Shown in pieces: positions 37,753 through 47,700 of a DNA stretch of 64,000 nucleotides (positions are counted from its first letter, which is position 1; every line of letters begins with the position of its first letter). The notes beneath the pieces were generated by a model. The model was not told the origin of the DNA, made no database searches, and worked only from the letters and a program-made list of their open reading frames with translations. Location: assembly GCA_013416795.1 (NCBI GenBank), contig RQSC01000010.1:182486-246485 (forward strand), given 5' to 3'. The DNA is from Prasinococcaceae sp. CCMP 1430. Taxonomy: Eukaryota > Prasinodermophyta > Palmophyllophyceae > Prasinococcales > Prasinococcaceae. Both the position numbers and the translations under genes were made by a program.

Positions 37753-38646
37753 TTATACTGAAAGCTTTTCTTTTACCGGTAAGGTGTACATTTCAAAAAT
37801 TTCTGCTAATGCCTGTTTTATTAGTAAACGAGGAATAATTAAATCAACTAGACCATGTTGTAATAAATATTCAGCAGTTTGGAAATTTTTTGGTAATTGT
37901 TCTTGAAGTGTTTGTTCAATAACACGACGGCCAGCAAAACCAATTAATGCTTTTGGTTCCGCAATGATCATATCCCCTAACATTGCAAAACTTGCTGTTA
38001 CCCCACCTGTTGTTGGGTAAGTTAAAATTGGAATATATAAATTCTTTGTTAATTCTTTATGGCGATGTAATGCAGAAGAAATTTTAGCCATTTGCATTAA
38101 ACTAAAAATTCCCTCTTGCATGCGTGCTCCCCCTGATGCACAAACAATAACAATAGGTAAATTCTTTTCAGTTGCATATTCAATTAAACGAGTGATCTTT
38201 TCACCCACAACTGATCCCATACTACCTCCCATAAAAGCAAAATCCATTGTGCCTAAAACAAACGTATGACCATTCACTTTTCCTAAACCTGTTTGAATAG
38301 CATCTTTTAATCCAGTTGTATTTTGTGCATCTACTAAGCGTTCAGCATATGCACGTTTATCTTTAAAGGATAATGGGTCAGTAGGTGTTAATTCTGTAAA
38401 TAATGGAATCCATGTTCCTTCGTCAACTAAACATTGAATACGGTCCGTACTATTCATACGTAAATGATAACCACACGTTGTACAGACATGTTGATTTTCT
38501 TTTAAATGTTTAATATATAAAACACTATTACATGAATCACATTGAGTCCATAAACCTTTACTTCCATCATTTTTTGATTGAAAACGACTTTTATTTGTCG
38601 ATTCCTTAATACGACGTCTATCGTCAAACCAATCTAATAAAGACAT
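37753..38646 (-). CDS. accD: Acetyl-CoA carboxylase carboxyltransferase beta subunit
   Basis: 297 residues, similar to bacterial AccD. A Cys4 zinc finger at the N terminus ([12 protein letters not shown]...CTTCGYH) is followed by the crotonase-fold carboxyltransferase domain with [36 protein letters not shown] and [15 protein letters not shown]. It makes malonyl-CoA for plastid fatty acid synthesis together with nuclear-encoded AccA, AccB and AccC. It is first gene of the minus-strand block. Confidence 0.97.
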   Translation of the reverse strand: MSLLDWFDDRRRIKESTNKSRFQSKNDGSKGLWTQCDSCNSVLYIKHLKENQHVCTTCGYHLRMNSTDRIQCLVDEGTWIPLFTELTPTDPLSFKDKRAYAERLVDAQNTTGLKDAIQTGLGKVNGHTFVLGTMDFAFMGGSMGSVVGEKITRLIEYATEKNLPIVIVCASGGARMQEGIFSLMQMAKISSALHRHKELTKNLYIPILTYPTTGGVTASFAMLGDMIIAEPKALIGFAGRRVIEQTLQEQLPKNFQTAEYLLQHGLVDLIIPRLLIKQALAEIFEMYTLPVKEKLSV

Positions 38647-38952
38647 TATTGTACTCCTTTATTTTATAACAGTAAGAATCTTATAATAAAGTTTAATAAT
38701 ATTATAACTTTAAATCCTTATATTGTGTCTAAAATTAGGTGGTGAAGATTATTTGCGCCTTCCGTACCTAAAAATAGTTAGTACTAATAATAATACCTGA
38801 AATACTCACTAAATATGACAATTTTTATATATTTTTACCGATAAAATTATGTTAACCTTTATAGAGAAGGTTCATGTCTTATTTATTCTTTACTGAATTT
38901 AAAAATAAGTATACCTGATAAAAAACTTGTTATTTTTCATCTGTACCATTCT
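38647..38952. promoter_or_regulatory. Divergent regulatory region between accD and rpoB
   Basis: About 300 bp of AT-rich spacer separating divergently read accD and rpoB, so promoters for both operons must lie here. I see no clean TTGACA/TATAAT pair; weak TATAAT-like words occur on both strands (for example near 38685-38705). Confidence 0.4.
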
Positions 38953-41900
38953 ATGTATTTAAATTCGTCTAAACAAATTCACCGTTATCATTCTTATAAA
39001 CAGAATTTATTAAGTTCACAACGAAATAGTTTTTTTTGGTTTATTCATGAAAGTTTTTATACTTTATCCTATCAACGTATTTTAAGAACAAAATATGGTT
39101 TTCTTCGCATTTCATTAGCTGGGGGAAATAAAATCCTATGTTTACCGCGTATCACAGCTGATGAAGCATTACGTTGTAATAAAACCTATGGCTCAATTGC
39201 TTATGTTCCTTGTATTATTGATATATTTTTTTATCAACAAAAAAATAATAATTTATTAGGAAGAAAATCAACTAATTTTTCATTAACTAACTCGGGACTA
39301 CCCCACCTAAATAAAACCTTTCATCAAAATGAAATGTTTTTTTATGGAAAACCACTATCATTTGTTTTTCCATTAAAATTTGCTTTAGTTCCTTTAATGG
39401 CAGGTAAAGGGGGTGATTTTATTATCCGAGGAATTCGACGAGTAATCGTAAATCAATTAGTACGTAATCCCGGGGTTTATTATAGTGTAAAAGTTAATAA
39501 AAAAGGATTACGTTTATATACGATTAAATTTTTATTTTTACAACGTTCATGGTTACAAATTTCAACAGATAGAAATTTATGCTTATGGGTTGAAATTATC
39601 CCACGTAAACAAAAAATTCCAGTTCCATTATTTTTACAAGTTTTGGGGTTTACACAATCAGAGATTGATAAAGCCTTTCCTGGGAATAAAGCATTTTTCC
39701 GCCCTACTTATAACTATTTACAAAATAAAGGATTTCAAATTAATCAGAATGACAAAGAAATTACATTTCATGAATCATTAAAACAATTTGCATTTTTTAT
39801 GGGATTTTCTGGTAAATTAGGGGCTGTTAAAGCGTATTTCTTAATTAAACAACGCTATATTAGTCCTTTTACTGCATGTTTACTTGGTAAATTTGGTAGA
39901 CGAAATTTAAATGATAAATTTGGTCTTGCAAATAATTCAACAGTGAGCATTACACCTGAAGATTTATTATTAGCAATTCGTGAATTATTTCTTATTCATC
40001 ATGGTCAAGCTAGTATTGATAATATTGACCAACTTAAAAATCGTCGTGTTCGTACAGTTGGTGAATTATTAAGTGAACCACTTCATGAATTATCACAATT
40101 TCAAAAATTAGATAAATTTAATTATAAACGAACTCAACCTCGTAAACGTCAAACAAAGAAAACAACATTACGACCACAAATTGGTTTTCGAAAGATTTGG
40201 CGTAAATTTTTGCTTAAAACTTTAGTAAAACAGGGTGTTGGACTCCAAAATTGGATGAATTCTTTTGTGTTACGAAGTTTATATCCAGAATGGAGAAAAA
40301 TTTTTACTTTAAACCCGTTATCGCAATTATTAGATGAAACAAATGCATTAGCCAGTGTTACGCATAAACGCCGTATTAGTTGTTTAGGTCCAGGAGGGTT
40401 AAAACGCGAAACAGCTGGTTTTTCTGTCCGTGATATTCATCCAAGCTATTATGGGAAATTGTGTCCAATTGAAACCCCAGAAGGACAGAATGCTGGTTTA
40501 ATTTCATCTTTATCATTGTATTCTCGCTTAGATAAGAATGGGATTTTAGAATCACCTGTATTTAGTGGACGTTATCGACGCTGTAATTTTCATAATAATC
40601 CACAATTTTTCTCTGCTATTGAAGATTTTTCATTCCGTCGAGTAACAAGTGATTATGCATTACAAGCACATGAATTTCAACTATTCCCGCAACCACTTTT
40701 TGCGCGTTCAAATGAACAATTTCTTCAATATCTAAGTCAATTTGTAACAGCTTTTGATGTTTCTCCATGTCAAATTTTATCAGTGGCTACTGCCTTAATT
40801 CCTTTTGTTGAACATAATGATGCAAACCGTGCATTAATGGGATCAAACATGCAACGTCAGGCAATTCCTCTATTAAAAAATGAACGTCCTCTTATCGGTA
40901 CCGGGTTAGAAGCTCATGTCGTGTATGATTCAGGAACAAGTATTCATTCAAATTCAGCTGGTTGGGTTCCATATGCTGACAGTAAAAAAATCTTTACACG
41001 ATCATTTTTTTCTAAGCCATATCAAATTTTTACACATAGAATTAAATTATTTACTTCAGCAAATTATCGATTTCAAAATATTAGTAAACTCTTACAAAAA
41101 GGGTGGCATTTATACACTTTAACAAACCAACAACGAACAAATCAAGGTTTAGCATACCATCATCGAGTTACAGCTCAGAATGGGGAGTGGATCTCACCTG
41201 GAACCTTATTAGCAGAGAGTTTTTCAAGTGATGGTGGAGAATTAGCTGTTGGTAAAAATTTACTATTAGCTTATATGCCCTGGGAAGGTTATAATTTTGA
41301 AGATGCTTTAGTAATCAGTGAAAGTTGTATTAAAAATGATATGTATACATCTTTTCATATCAAGAAATTTGAAACTAATATTCGCTCGCAAAAACGAGGG
41401 TATGAATTATTAACTGCAGACATTCCTGGGGGCATTGGTGTTGATACAAATCAGCTAAACCCTTCTGGTATTGGTACTGTTGGGGCTTGGGTTAAACAAA
41501 AAGATATTCTTGTTGGTAAACTAGCATTCTCACCAACGCATGAACCATTACCTGAAGAACGTTTATTAAAAGCTATTTTTGGGGCACCTGTTCCAACAGG
41601 AAAAGATGTATCCTTAAGAATGCCTGCACAAAAATCAGGTCGTATTTTAAATATATCTCAAACCCCAACAAAAGGAGTACGTTTAAGTATTGGTTATGAA
41701 CATCGTTTACAAGTTGGTGATAAAATGGCAGGTCGACATGGAAATAAAGGTATTATTGCTGCTATCTTACCTGAAGCAAATATGCCTTATACCCAAGACG
41801 GTGCACCCATTGATATTATTTTAAACCCTCTAGGTGTACCATCACGAATGAACGTAGGTCAAATTTTTGAAGGGCTATTAGGTTGGTCTTCTTCACTATT

Positions 41901-42447
41901 AGGTTATCAAGTTCGAAATTTACCTTTTGATGAAATGTTTGGAAAAGAAAGTTCGCGTAGTTTAATTTATCAAAATTTATGGAATGCTTGTCGCGTGTCG
42001 GGCTTACGTTGGGTATTTGAACCAACTCATCCTGGAAAAAGTGTTTTATTTGATGGTCGTACTGGCCGACCATTTGATCAACCAATTATGATCACAAAAA
42101 GTTATATGTTGAAATTAAACCATTTAGTTGAACATAAAATTCATGCACGTTCGACTGGTCCATACTCTTTAATTACTCAGCAACCTGTTGGTGGTCGTGC
42201 TAAAAATGGTGGTCAACGTTTTGGAGAAATGGAAGTTTGGGCCTTAGAAGGTTATGGAGCAGCTTATATATTACATGAATTATTAACATTAAAATCTGAT
42301 GATTTATTAGGGCGTGAAAAAATGTTACAAGCTCTTTTCAGTAGCGAGACTCTTCCATTTCCAGCAACTCCTGAATCTTTCCTTGTTCTTGTACGTGAAT
42401 TACGTTCATTATGTTTTGATATTGAAGGTTTGCGTTTAGTGAAATAA
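38953..42447 (+). CDS. rpoB: Plastid-encoded RNA polymerase beta subunit
   Basis: 1164 residues. It carries the rifampicin-region sequence LSQLLDETNALASVTHKRRI and SCLGPGGLKRE, IHPSYYGKLCPIETPEGQN, NLLLAYMPWEGYNFEDALVI, KMAGRHGNKGI, LNPLGVPSRMNVGQ and the C-terminal GQRFGEMEVWALEGYGAAY. It forms, with RpoC1, RpoC2 and RpoA, the bacterial-type polymerase that transcribes photosynthesis genes. First gene of the rpoB-rpoC1-rpoC2 operon, with a 44-bp gap to rpoC1. The segment between about residues 385 and 440 (basic, KRTQPRKRQTKKTTLRPQ) looks like a lineage-specific insertion. Confidence 0.97.
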   Translation: MYLNSSKQIHRYHSYKQNLLSSQRNSFFWFIHESFYTLSYQRILRTKYGFLRISLAGGNKILCLPRITADEALRCNKTYGSIAYVPCIIDIFFYQQKNNNLLGRKSTNFSLTNSGLPHLNKTFHQNEMFFYGKPLSFVFPLKFALVPLMAGKGGDFIIRGIRRVIVNQLVRNPGVYYSVKVNKKGLRLYTIKFLFLQRSWLQISTDRNLCLWVEIIPRKQKIPVPLFLQVLGFTQSEIDKAFPGNKAFFRPTYNYLQNKGFQINQNDKEITFHESLKQFAFFMGFSGKLGAVKAYFLIKQRYISPFTACLLGKFGRRNLNDKFGLANNSTVSITPEDLLLAIRELFLIHHGQASIDNIDQLKNRRVRTVGELLSEPLHELSQFQKLDKFNYKRTQPRKRQTKKTTLRPQIGFRKIWRKFLLKTLVKQGVGLQNWMNSFVLRSLYPEWRKIFTLNPLSQLLDETNALASVTHKRRISCLGPGGLKRETAGFSVRDIHPSYYGKLCPIETPEGQNAGLISSLSLYSRLDKNGILESPVFSGRYRRCNFHNNPQFFSAIEDFSFRRVTSDYALQAHEFQLFPQPLFARSNEQFLQYLSQFVTAFDVSPCQILSVATALIPFVEHNDANRALMGSNMQRQAIPLLKNERPLIGTGLEAHVVYDSGTSIHSNSAGWVPYADSKKIFTRSFFSKPYQIFTHRIKLFTSANYRFQNISKLLQKGWHLYTLTNQQRTNQGLAYHHRVTAQNGEWISPGTLLAESFSSDGGELAVGKNLLLAYMPWEGYNFEDALVISESCIKNDMYTSFHIKKFETNIRSQKRGYELLTADIPGGIGVDTNQLNPSGIGTVGAWVKQKDILVGKLAFSPTHEPLPEERLLKAIFGAPVPTGKDVSLRMPAQKSGRILNISQTPTKGVRLSIGYEHRLQVGDKMAGRHGNKGIIAAILPEANMPYTQDGAPIDIILNPLGVPSRMNVGQIFEGLLGWSSSLLGYQVRNLPFDEMFGKESSRSLIYQNLWNACRVSGLRWVFEPTHPGKSVLFDGRTGRPFDQPIMITKSYMLKLNHLVEHKIHARSTGPYSLITQQPVGGRAKNGGQRFGEMEVWALEGYGAAYILHELLTLKSDDLLGREKMLQALFSSETLPFPATPESFLVLVRELRSLCFDIEGLRLVK

Positions 42448-42491
42448 AAACTTTATAAAAATAACCAAGTAGTTAAAAATTTTTATCAAAT

Positions 42492-44660
42492 ATGAAAAAT
42501 TCTTTAAATGTACAAGCGCCATTTCAAGCTATTCGTATTAGGTTAGCCTCACCTGAACGTATTATTTTGTGGGGTACAACCCCACAACCTAAAAAGAATA
42601 ATGTTTGGCGACACACAACAGTTGAAAAAGCTGAAACTATTAATTATCGAACACATAAACCTGTTAAAAATGGTCTTTTTTGTGAACGTATTTTTGGACC
42701 TATTTTTGATATGGAATGTGCATGCACAACTGTTAAAAAGAAAAAACGTCGTGAAAAACACCATGGTATTCGTTATTTTTGTCCGACATGTCAGGTAGAA
42801 TTTACTCAATCGTCAGTTCGACGCTATCAAATGAGTACTATCCAATTATCGATGCCAATTACTCATTCATGGTATTTAAAATCTCGCCCTTCACCAATTT
42901 CGACCTTAACTGGCTTTCGACCTTTACTTCTAGAACTAATTGATGGAGGCTTTGTTCAAGTTCATGAGAGTTTATTTAAACGTCAGGATTTATTAGGAAA
43001 TGGACGAAAAGTGAAGACTGCAATTAAACGTTTACGTATTCATCCTTTAAAGCCACTTTTTGGTAAGACTGAAAGAGCTCAAAAATTATGTTCACAACGT
43101 GCTTTACGATGGGTTACAGAATCTTTAGAGATTTATCCTACTGAGCAAAATAAAGAATTTTCTCGCTATTTACTTACGCGCACTCGAAAAGAAGGATGGT
43201 TTCAAACACGTGCCCAACAAAATAATATTAAAACATTATGGGGGGGAGATGTTCATTATTATAACCACGCGGAAGCCATAGGATACCTTTTAGAATCAGC
43301 AAATAAACCATATAATCGTTATTTAGAAGAACGTATTATTAGAACCACTAGTTGTTTACCTCGAGTCCTTCAATCATTTTATATTGATGAACCACGTCAA
43401 TCAAAATTAAAACGTTTGAAAAGACAATTTAAATTACAAGCTTTACGAGTAAGAAAGAATTTTGTATTAGGTGGTGTAAATCCTGGATGGATGATTATCC
43501 ACTGTTTACCGGTTTTACCACCGACGTTGCGACCATTATTACAATTAAGTGATGACCGTTTTGCGACTTCTGATTTAAATGACTTATATCGTCGAGTATT
43601 AATTCGAAATAAAGCTTTAGAAAAGCTAATTGAAATTGATGCGCCTCTAACAAGTTGTTCATTTGCTCGCGGGTTAGTTGTTAAGAGTGTTGAAGTTTTA
43701 TTTAGTAATAGTAAAGGCCGTAACGCGGCTGTCGGCCGTAATGCCCGTCCCTTAAAAAGTTTAATTGATAATATTAAAGGTAAACAAGGACGTTTTCGTT
43801 GGAATTTATTAGGAAAGCGCGTTGATTATTCAGGACGTTCAGTCATTGTAGTTGGACCAAGTCTACAATTACATGAATGTGGTTTACCACGTGAAATGGC
43901 GTTGGAATTATTCCAACCATTTGTAATTCAAAAGTTATTAGAAAGTAAATTAACCCGAACAGTTCGTGGGGCCAAATTAATTATCTATTACCGTATTCCA
44001 ATTATTTGGCAATTATTATTGGAAACAGTTCAAAGCCGTTTAATTTTCTTAAATCGTGCTCCAAGTTTACACCGTTTAAGTGTTCAAGCTTTCGTACCTG
44101 TTTTAATTGGAGGAAAAGCAATTCGTTTACACCCTCTCGTTTGTCCACCTTTTAACGCTGATTTTGATGGGGATCAAATGGCAGTTCATGTTCCACTTGC
44201 AAAATCATCTCAACTTGAAGCACGTACGATTTTACTTTCAACATTAAACTTAGTTTCACCAGCAAATGGGCAACCAATTACAGCTCCTAGTCAAGATATG
44301 ATTTTAGGGTTTTACTATTTAACTCTTCAACCACTCTCTGAATATTACAAATTTCAACAAGAACCAATTTTTGGAAATCTGAAAGAAGCATTATCGTGGA
44401 TTTATACGAAAATGCCATCTCCTCATTTAATGCTTTGGGTTCGTATGCGTGTAAATATGACAATTCCAAATAAGAAAAACCGTATTTATTATGCTTGTTT
44501 ACTTCCGTATGGAAATAAAACAACCTTATCACATGTAGGTAAAAATGATTTCAATAGTTCGTCAGAAAAAATGGGTTCATATCATAGAATTAGTGTTGGA
44601 AGACTTTTATTTAGTGTTCATTTATCTTGTTGTGCTCTTTCAAATCGCTCAGATTTTTAA
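42492..44660 (+). CDS. rpoC1: Plastid RNA polymerase beta' subunit (N-terminal part)
   Basis: 722 residues. The zinc-binding cysteines CACTTV...CPTC are near residues 75-100, GKRVDYSGRSVIVVGPSLQ is the lid/rudder region, and the catalytic Mg-binding NADFDGDQMAVHVPL is near 44155. It corresponds to the N-terminal half of bacterial RpoC, split as in cyanobacteria. The C terminus after about residue 640 is not well conserved. Separated from rpoC2 by 42 bp. Confidence 0.97.
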   Translation: MKNSLNVQAPFQAIRIRLASPERIILWGTTPQPKKNNVWRHTTVEKAETINYRTHKPVKNGLFCERIFGPIFDMECACTTVKKKKRREKHHGIRYFCPTCQVEFTQSSVRRYQMSTIQLSMPITHSWYLKSRPSPISTLTGFRPLLLELIDGGFVQVHESLFKRQDLLGNGRKVKTAIKRLRIHPLKPLFGKTERAQKLCSQRALRWVTESLEIYPTEQNKEFSRYLLTRTRKEGWFQTRAQQNNIKTLWGGDVHYYNHAEAIGYLLESANKPYNRYLEERIIRTTSCLPRVLQSFYIDEPRQSKLKRLKRQFKLQALRVRKNFVLGGVNPGWMIIHCLPVLPPTLRPLLQLSDDRFATSDLNDLYRRVLIRNKALEKLIEIDAPLTSCSFARGLVVKSVEVLFSNSKGRNAAVGRNARPLKSLIDNIKGKQGRFRWNLLGKRVDYSGRSVIVVGPSLQLHECGLPREMALELFQPFVIQKLLESKLTRTVRGAKLIIYYRIPIIWQLLLETVQSRLIFLNRAPSLHRLSVQAFVPVLIGGKAIRLHPLVCPPFNADFDGDQMAVHVPLAKSSQLEARTILLSTLNLVSPANGQPITAPSQDMILGFYYLTLQPLSEYYKFQQEPIFGNLKEALSWIYTKMPSPHLMLWVRMRVNMTIPNKKNRIYYACLLPYGNKTTLSHVGKNDFNSSSEKMGSYHRISVGRLLFSVHLSCCALSNRSDF

Positions 44661-44702
44661 TTATTTTATAATTTAAAAATTGTACAAGTTTTATAATTAT
44701 TT

Positions 44703-47700
44703 ATGCAAAAAAATTATCCAAATCTTGATCTCTTAGCAAGTACCCCTATTTTATATTCAACAACCTTTGATAAAGGTACAGTTAAGCGACTAATTAGCTG
44801 GTGGGGTCAACATTACGGTTTTATTAAAACTGCACGTATGTTAGATATTTTAAAACATGTCGGATTTTATCAAGCAACATTAGCAGGTGTTTCTATTAGT
44901 GTTCATGACTTGCATATCCCACATGAAAAAAAGAATGTTTTACAAAAAGCACAAAATGATATTAATCTAACTTCACAAAAATGGCAAGCAGGTTTAATTA
45001 CTTCAAGTGAACGTGTACAAAAAGCACTCTATACTTGGACATATGCCAATGATTTATTAAAACCAGGAATTTTACATTATTTTTTATCAACAAATCCTTT
45101 TAATCCCGTCTATATGATGGCATTTTCAGGAGCACGTGGTAACATTTCTCAAGTTCGACAATTAATTGGTATGCGCGGATTAATGTCAAATTCTAAAGGA
45201 ACATTAATTGAATTTCCAATTACAAGTAACTTTCGTGAAGGATTATCTATTTCTGAATATGTGATGTCATGTTATGGGGCACGTAAAGGTCTTGTAGATA
45301 CTGCGATTCGAACAGCGGATGCTGGGTATATGACTCGCCGTTTAGTAGATGTAGCACATGCATTAGTCATTCGTACCGCAGATTGTGAAACAAAAAAAGG
45401 TATTTTTTTAGAACCTTTAAAATTAGAAAATAAAATTGCCGTTTCTCTTGAAAAACGTAGTATTGGGCGAGTCTTAGCTGAAGATCTTTATCTTAATTCT
45501 GCAAAAAAACCTATTTTAACGCGTAATAGTGTAATTACTCCGCGTGAGACAGATAGATTAAAAGATTCGGTTCTTGTACGATCGCCAATTACTTGTGAAT
45601 GTCAAAATTCACTTTGCCAATTATGTTATGGTTGGTCTCTGTGTTCAAATACAATTATTTCAATAGGTGAAGCAGTTGGTATTATTGCTGCTCAATCAAT
45701 TGGAGAACCAGGAACACAATTAACCATGCGAACATTCCATACAGGTGGTGTTTTCAGTGGAAAAAGTCAAAGTTTAATTCGTTCACCTCGTACTGGAATC
45801 TTACAAATTCATCCAAAACCTGATACTTTAGCCTATGAACGTACAGCCTTTGGTGAAGATGGTTATGAAGCATTACCACATACACGAATTCAAATTATTA
45901 ATGAAAGTGTCGTAGAATCTACAAGTTTTAGTATTCCAGAAGGTTCTATTATTATTGTGAGAAATAATGAAGCTGTCACATATGGTCAGGTAATTGCAAT
46001 GCCACCACAAAATACAAACGTGTTAGAAGATCAAGAAATGACAAGTGAACCGATTTTTGCCCCCATTTCAGGTGAAATCGGCGTAACATGTTTTTCAAAT
46101 TTAAAACTTTGTATTCCTCTTGGAACGTTTTCACGTAATGTGCAAAAAGCTGTTTTATCTGAAACCGCTATTTTAGAATCAGATCGTTATTACTTTTTTA
46201 ATCAAAATGTAAATCTACATACTGAACAAACATCCTTCCATGAAAAGCGAAATCAGTTAAGAACTACACTTTCTCATCAATTACAAAAATTAGATATTTC
46301 AGAAACCTTTATTGATGAAATTTGGAACGCAAATACAACCAAATTATTAAATGGTTCACCAAGTGGTATTAAAAATGAATTGTTACGACTTTCTCGAAAC
46401 AATAGTGAAAAACAAACACAGATTCATAAATTATCTCCAGAATTAGTTAAAGATATTTTATTATTAGAAACTTTTGAAAGTTCTTTACATAATGAGAATC
46501 TACGTTCTACACTAATTCAAAAAGCATTAACGTGGCATGATTTATTTTACCAAACAAAAAAATTATCACGTTCATACTCAAATTGGAAATCTAATTTAAT
46601 TAAAACTTTAGACGAACAGGCTACTGAAAATATTAAATTCGTTAATAACCAAGATCAACTTTTTAAGTCATTAAGAAAAACGCTTCAAAATAACGCGTAT
46701 ACTGCAAGAAATAGTACGGAGTTTCCACACTACATCATTAATTTAGAAAAAGATGATTTTAGTTTTTTAAAATATCCGTCATTTCAATTTATTATTGCTC
46801 AAGCTGATTTCCAAAAAACATCATTGTTAGGGGCTCAAATTGGGGATAAAATTTATAGTAATGCTATCATTCAATTTAAATTGAATAATCCTAAATCGTT
46901 AATTGATCATGGAACAACTAATAAAGTAAAGAATACCTTATTTAATAATCGTGTTAACAATCTAAAATTTAAAAGATTACATTGGAGTTATAGAGGCTTA
47001 TTGCAATATCCTTTATATAAATTTTTTACGAAATATACAAATAATTTTATTATTATTAATCGTTGTTTTTCTTTACCAACAAAAAGTTTTTTTAGTAAGA
47101 AAAAATTTAATAAGCGAACGAAAAAACCTTCATTTATGTTACATGATTTACATGTAATAAAAAAATGTGATTCTAAGTCCCGTTATGGTAGTATTGGGCA
47201 ATATAAAAGTACTGAAAATTATATTATTGGAACAGTTAGTAAAACATCTAAGAATGGCCTTTATTCAAGTTTCTCAACACCAATTTTATTACAGAAAAAA
47301 TCGCAAAAACGTAAAATTCTTTTTTCTGAAAAATTACGTTCTGGAGCGTTTATTTATAAAAATAAAAACAAGAAAACCAATAAAAGCTCATTTGTAAATG
47401 AAGTAAATCTATTTCCCCAAAAAGCATTATGGAACTTTACAAAGACAGATAAAATTACAAAGTTAGAACAAAGTATAAAAGGTTCGTTAGTTGGTTCCTT
47501 ATTTAGTTTACATAATTTCTACAATTTAAATAGTGAAAGTACTTGGTTTTCAAATTTTTTTCAAACTAATGTTACAGTATTTACGAAAACTAATTATAGT
47601 TTAAGAAAAAACAGTAAAGTAATTTCAACCATTAAATCTCAAGTTATGACACTTTGGAATCTACGAATGGTTAATCAACGAGACTTACTAGCTAACCGTA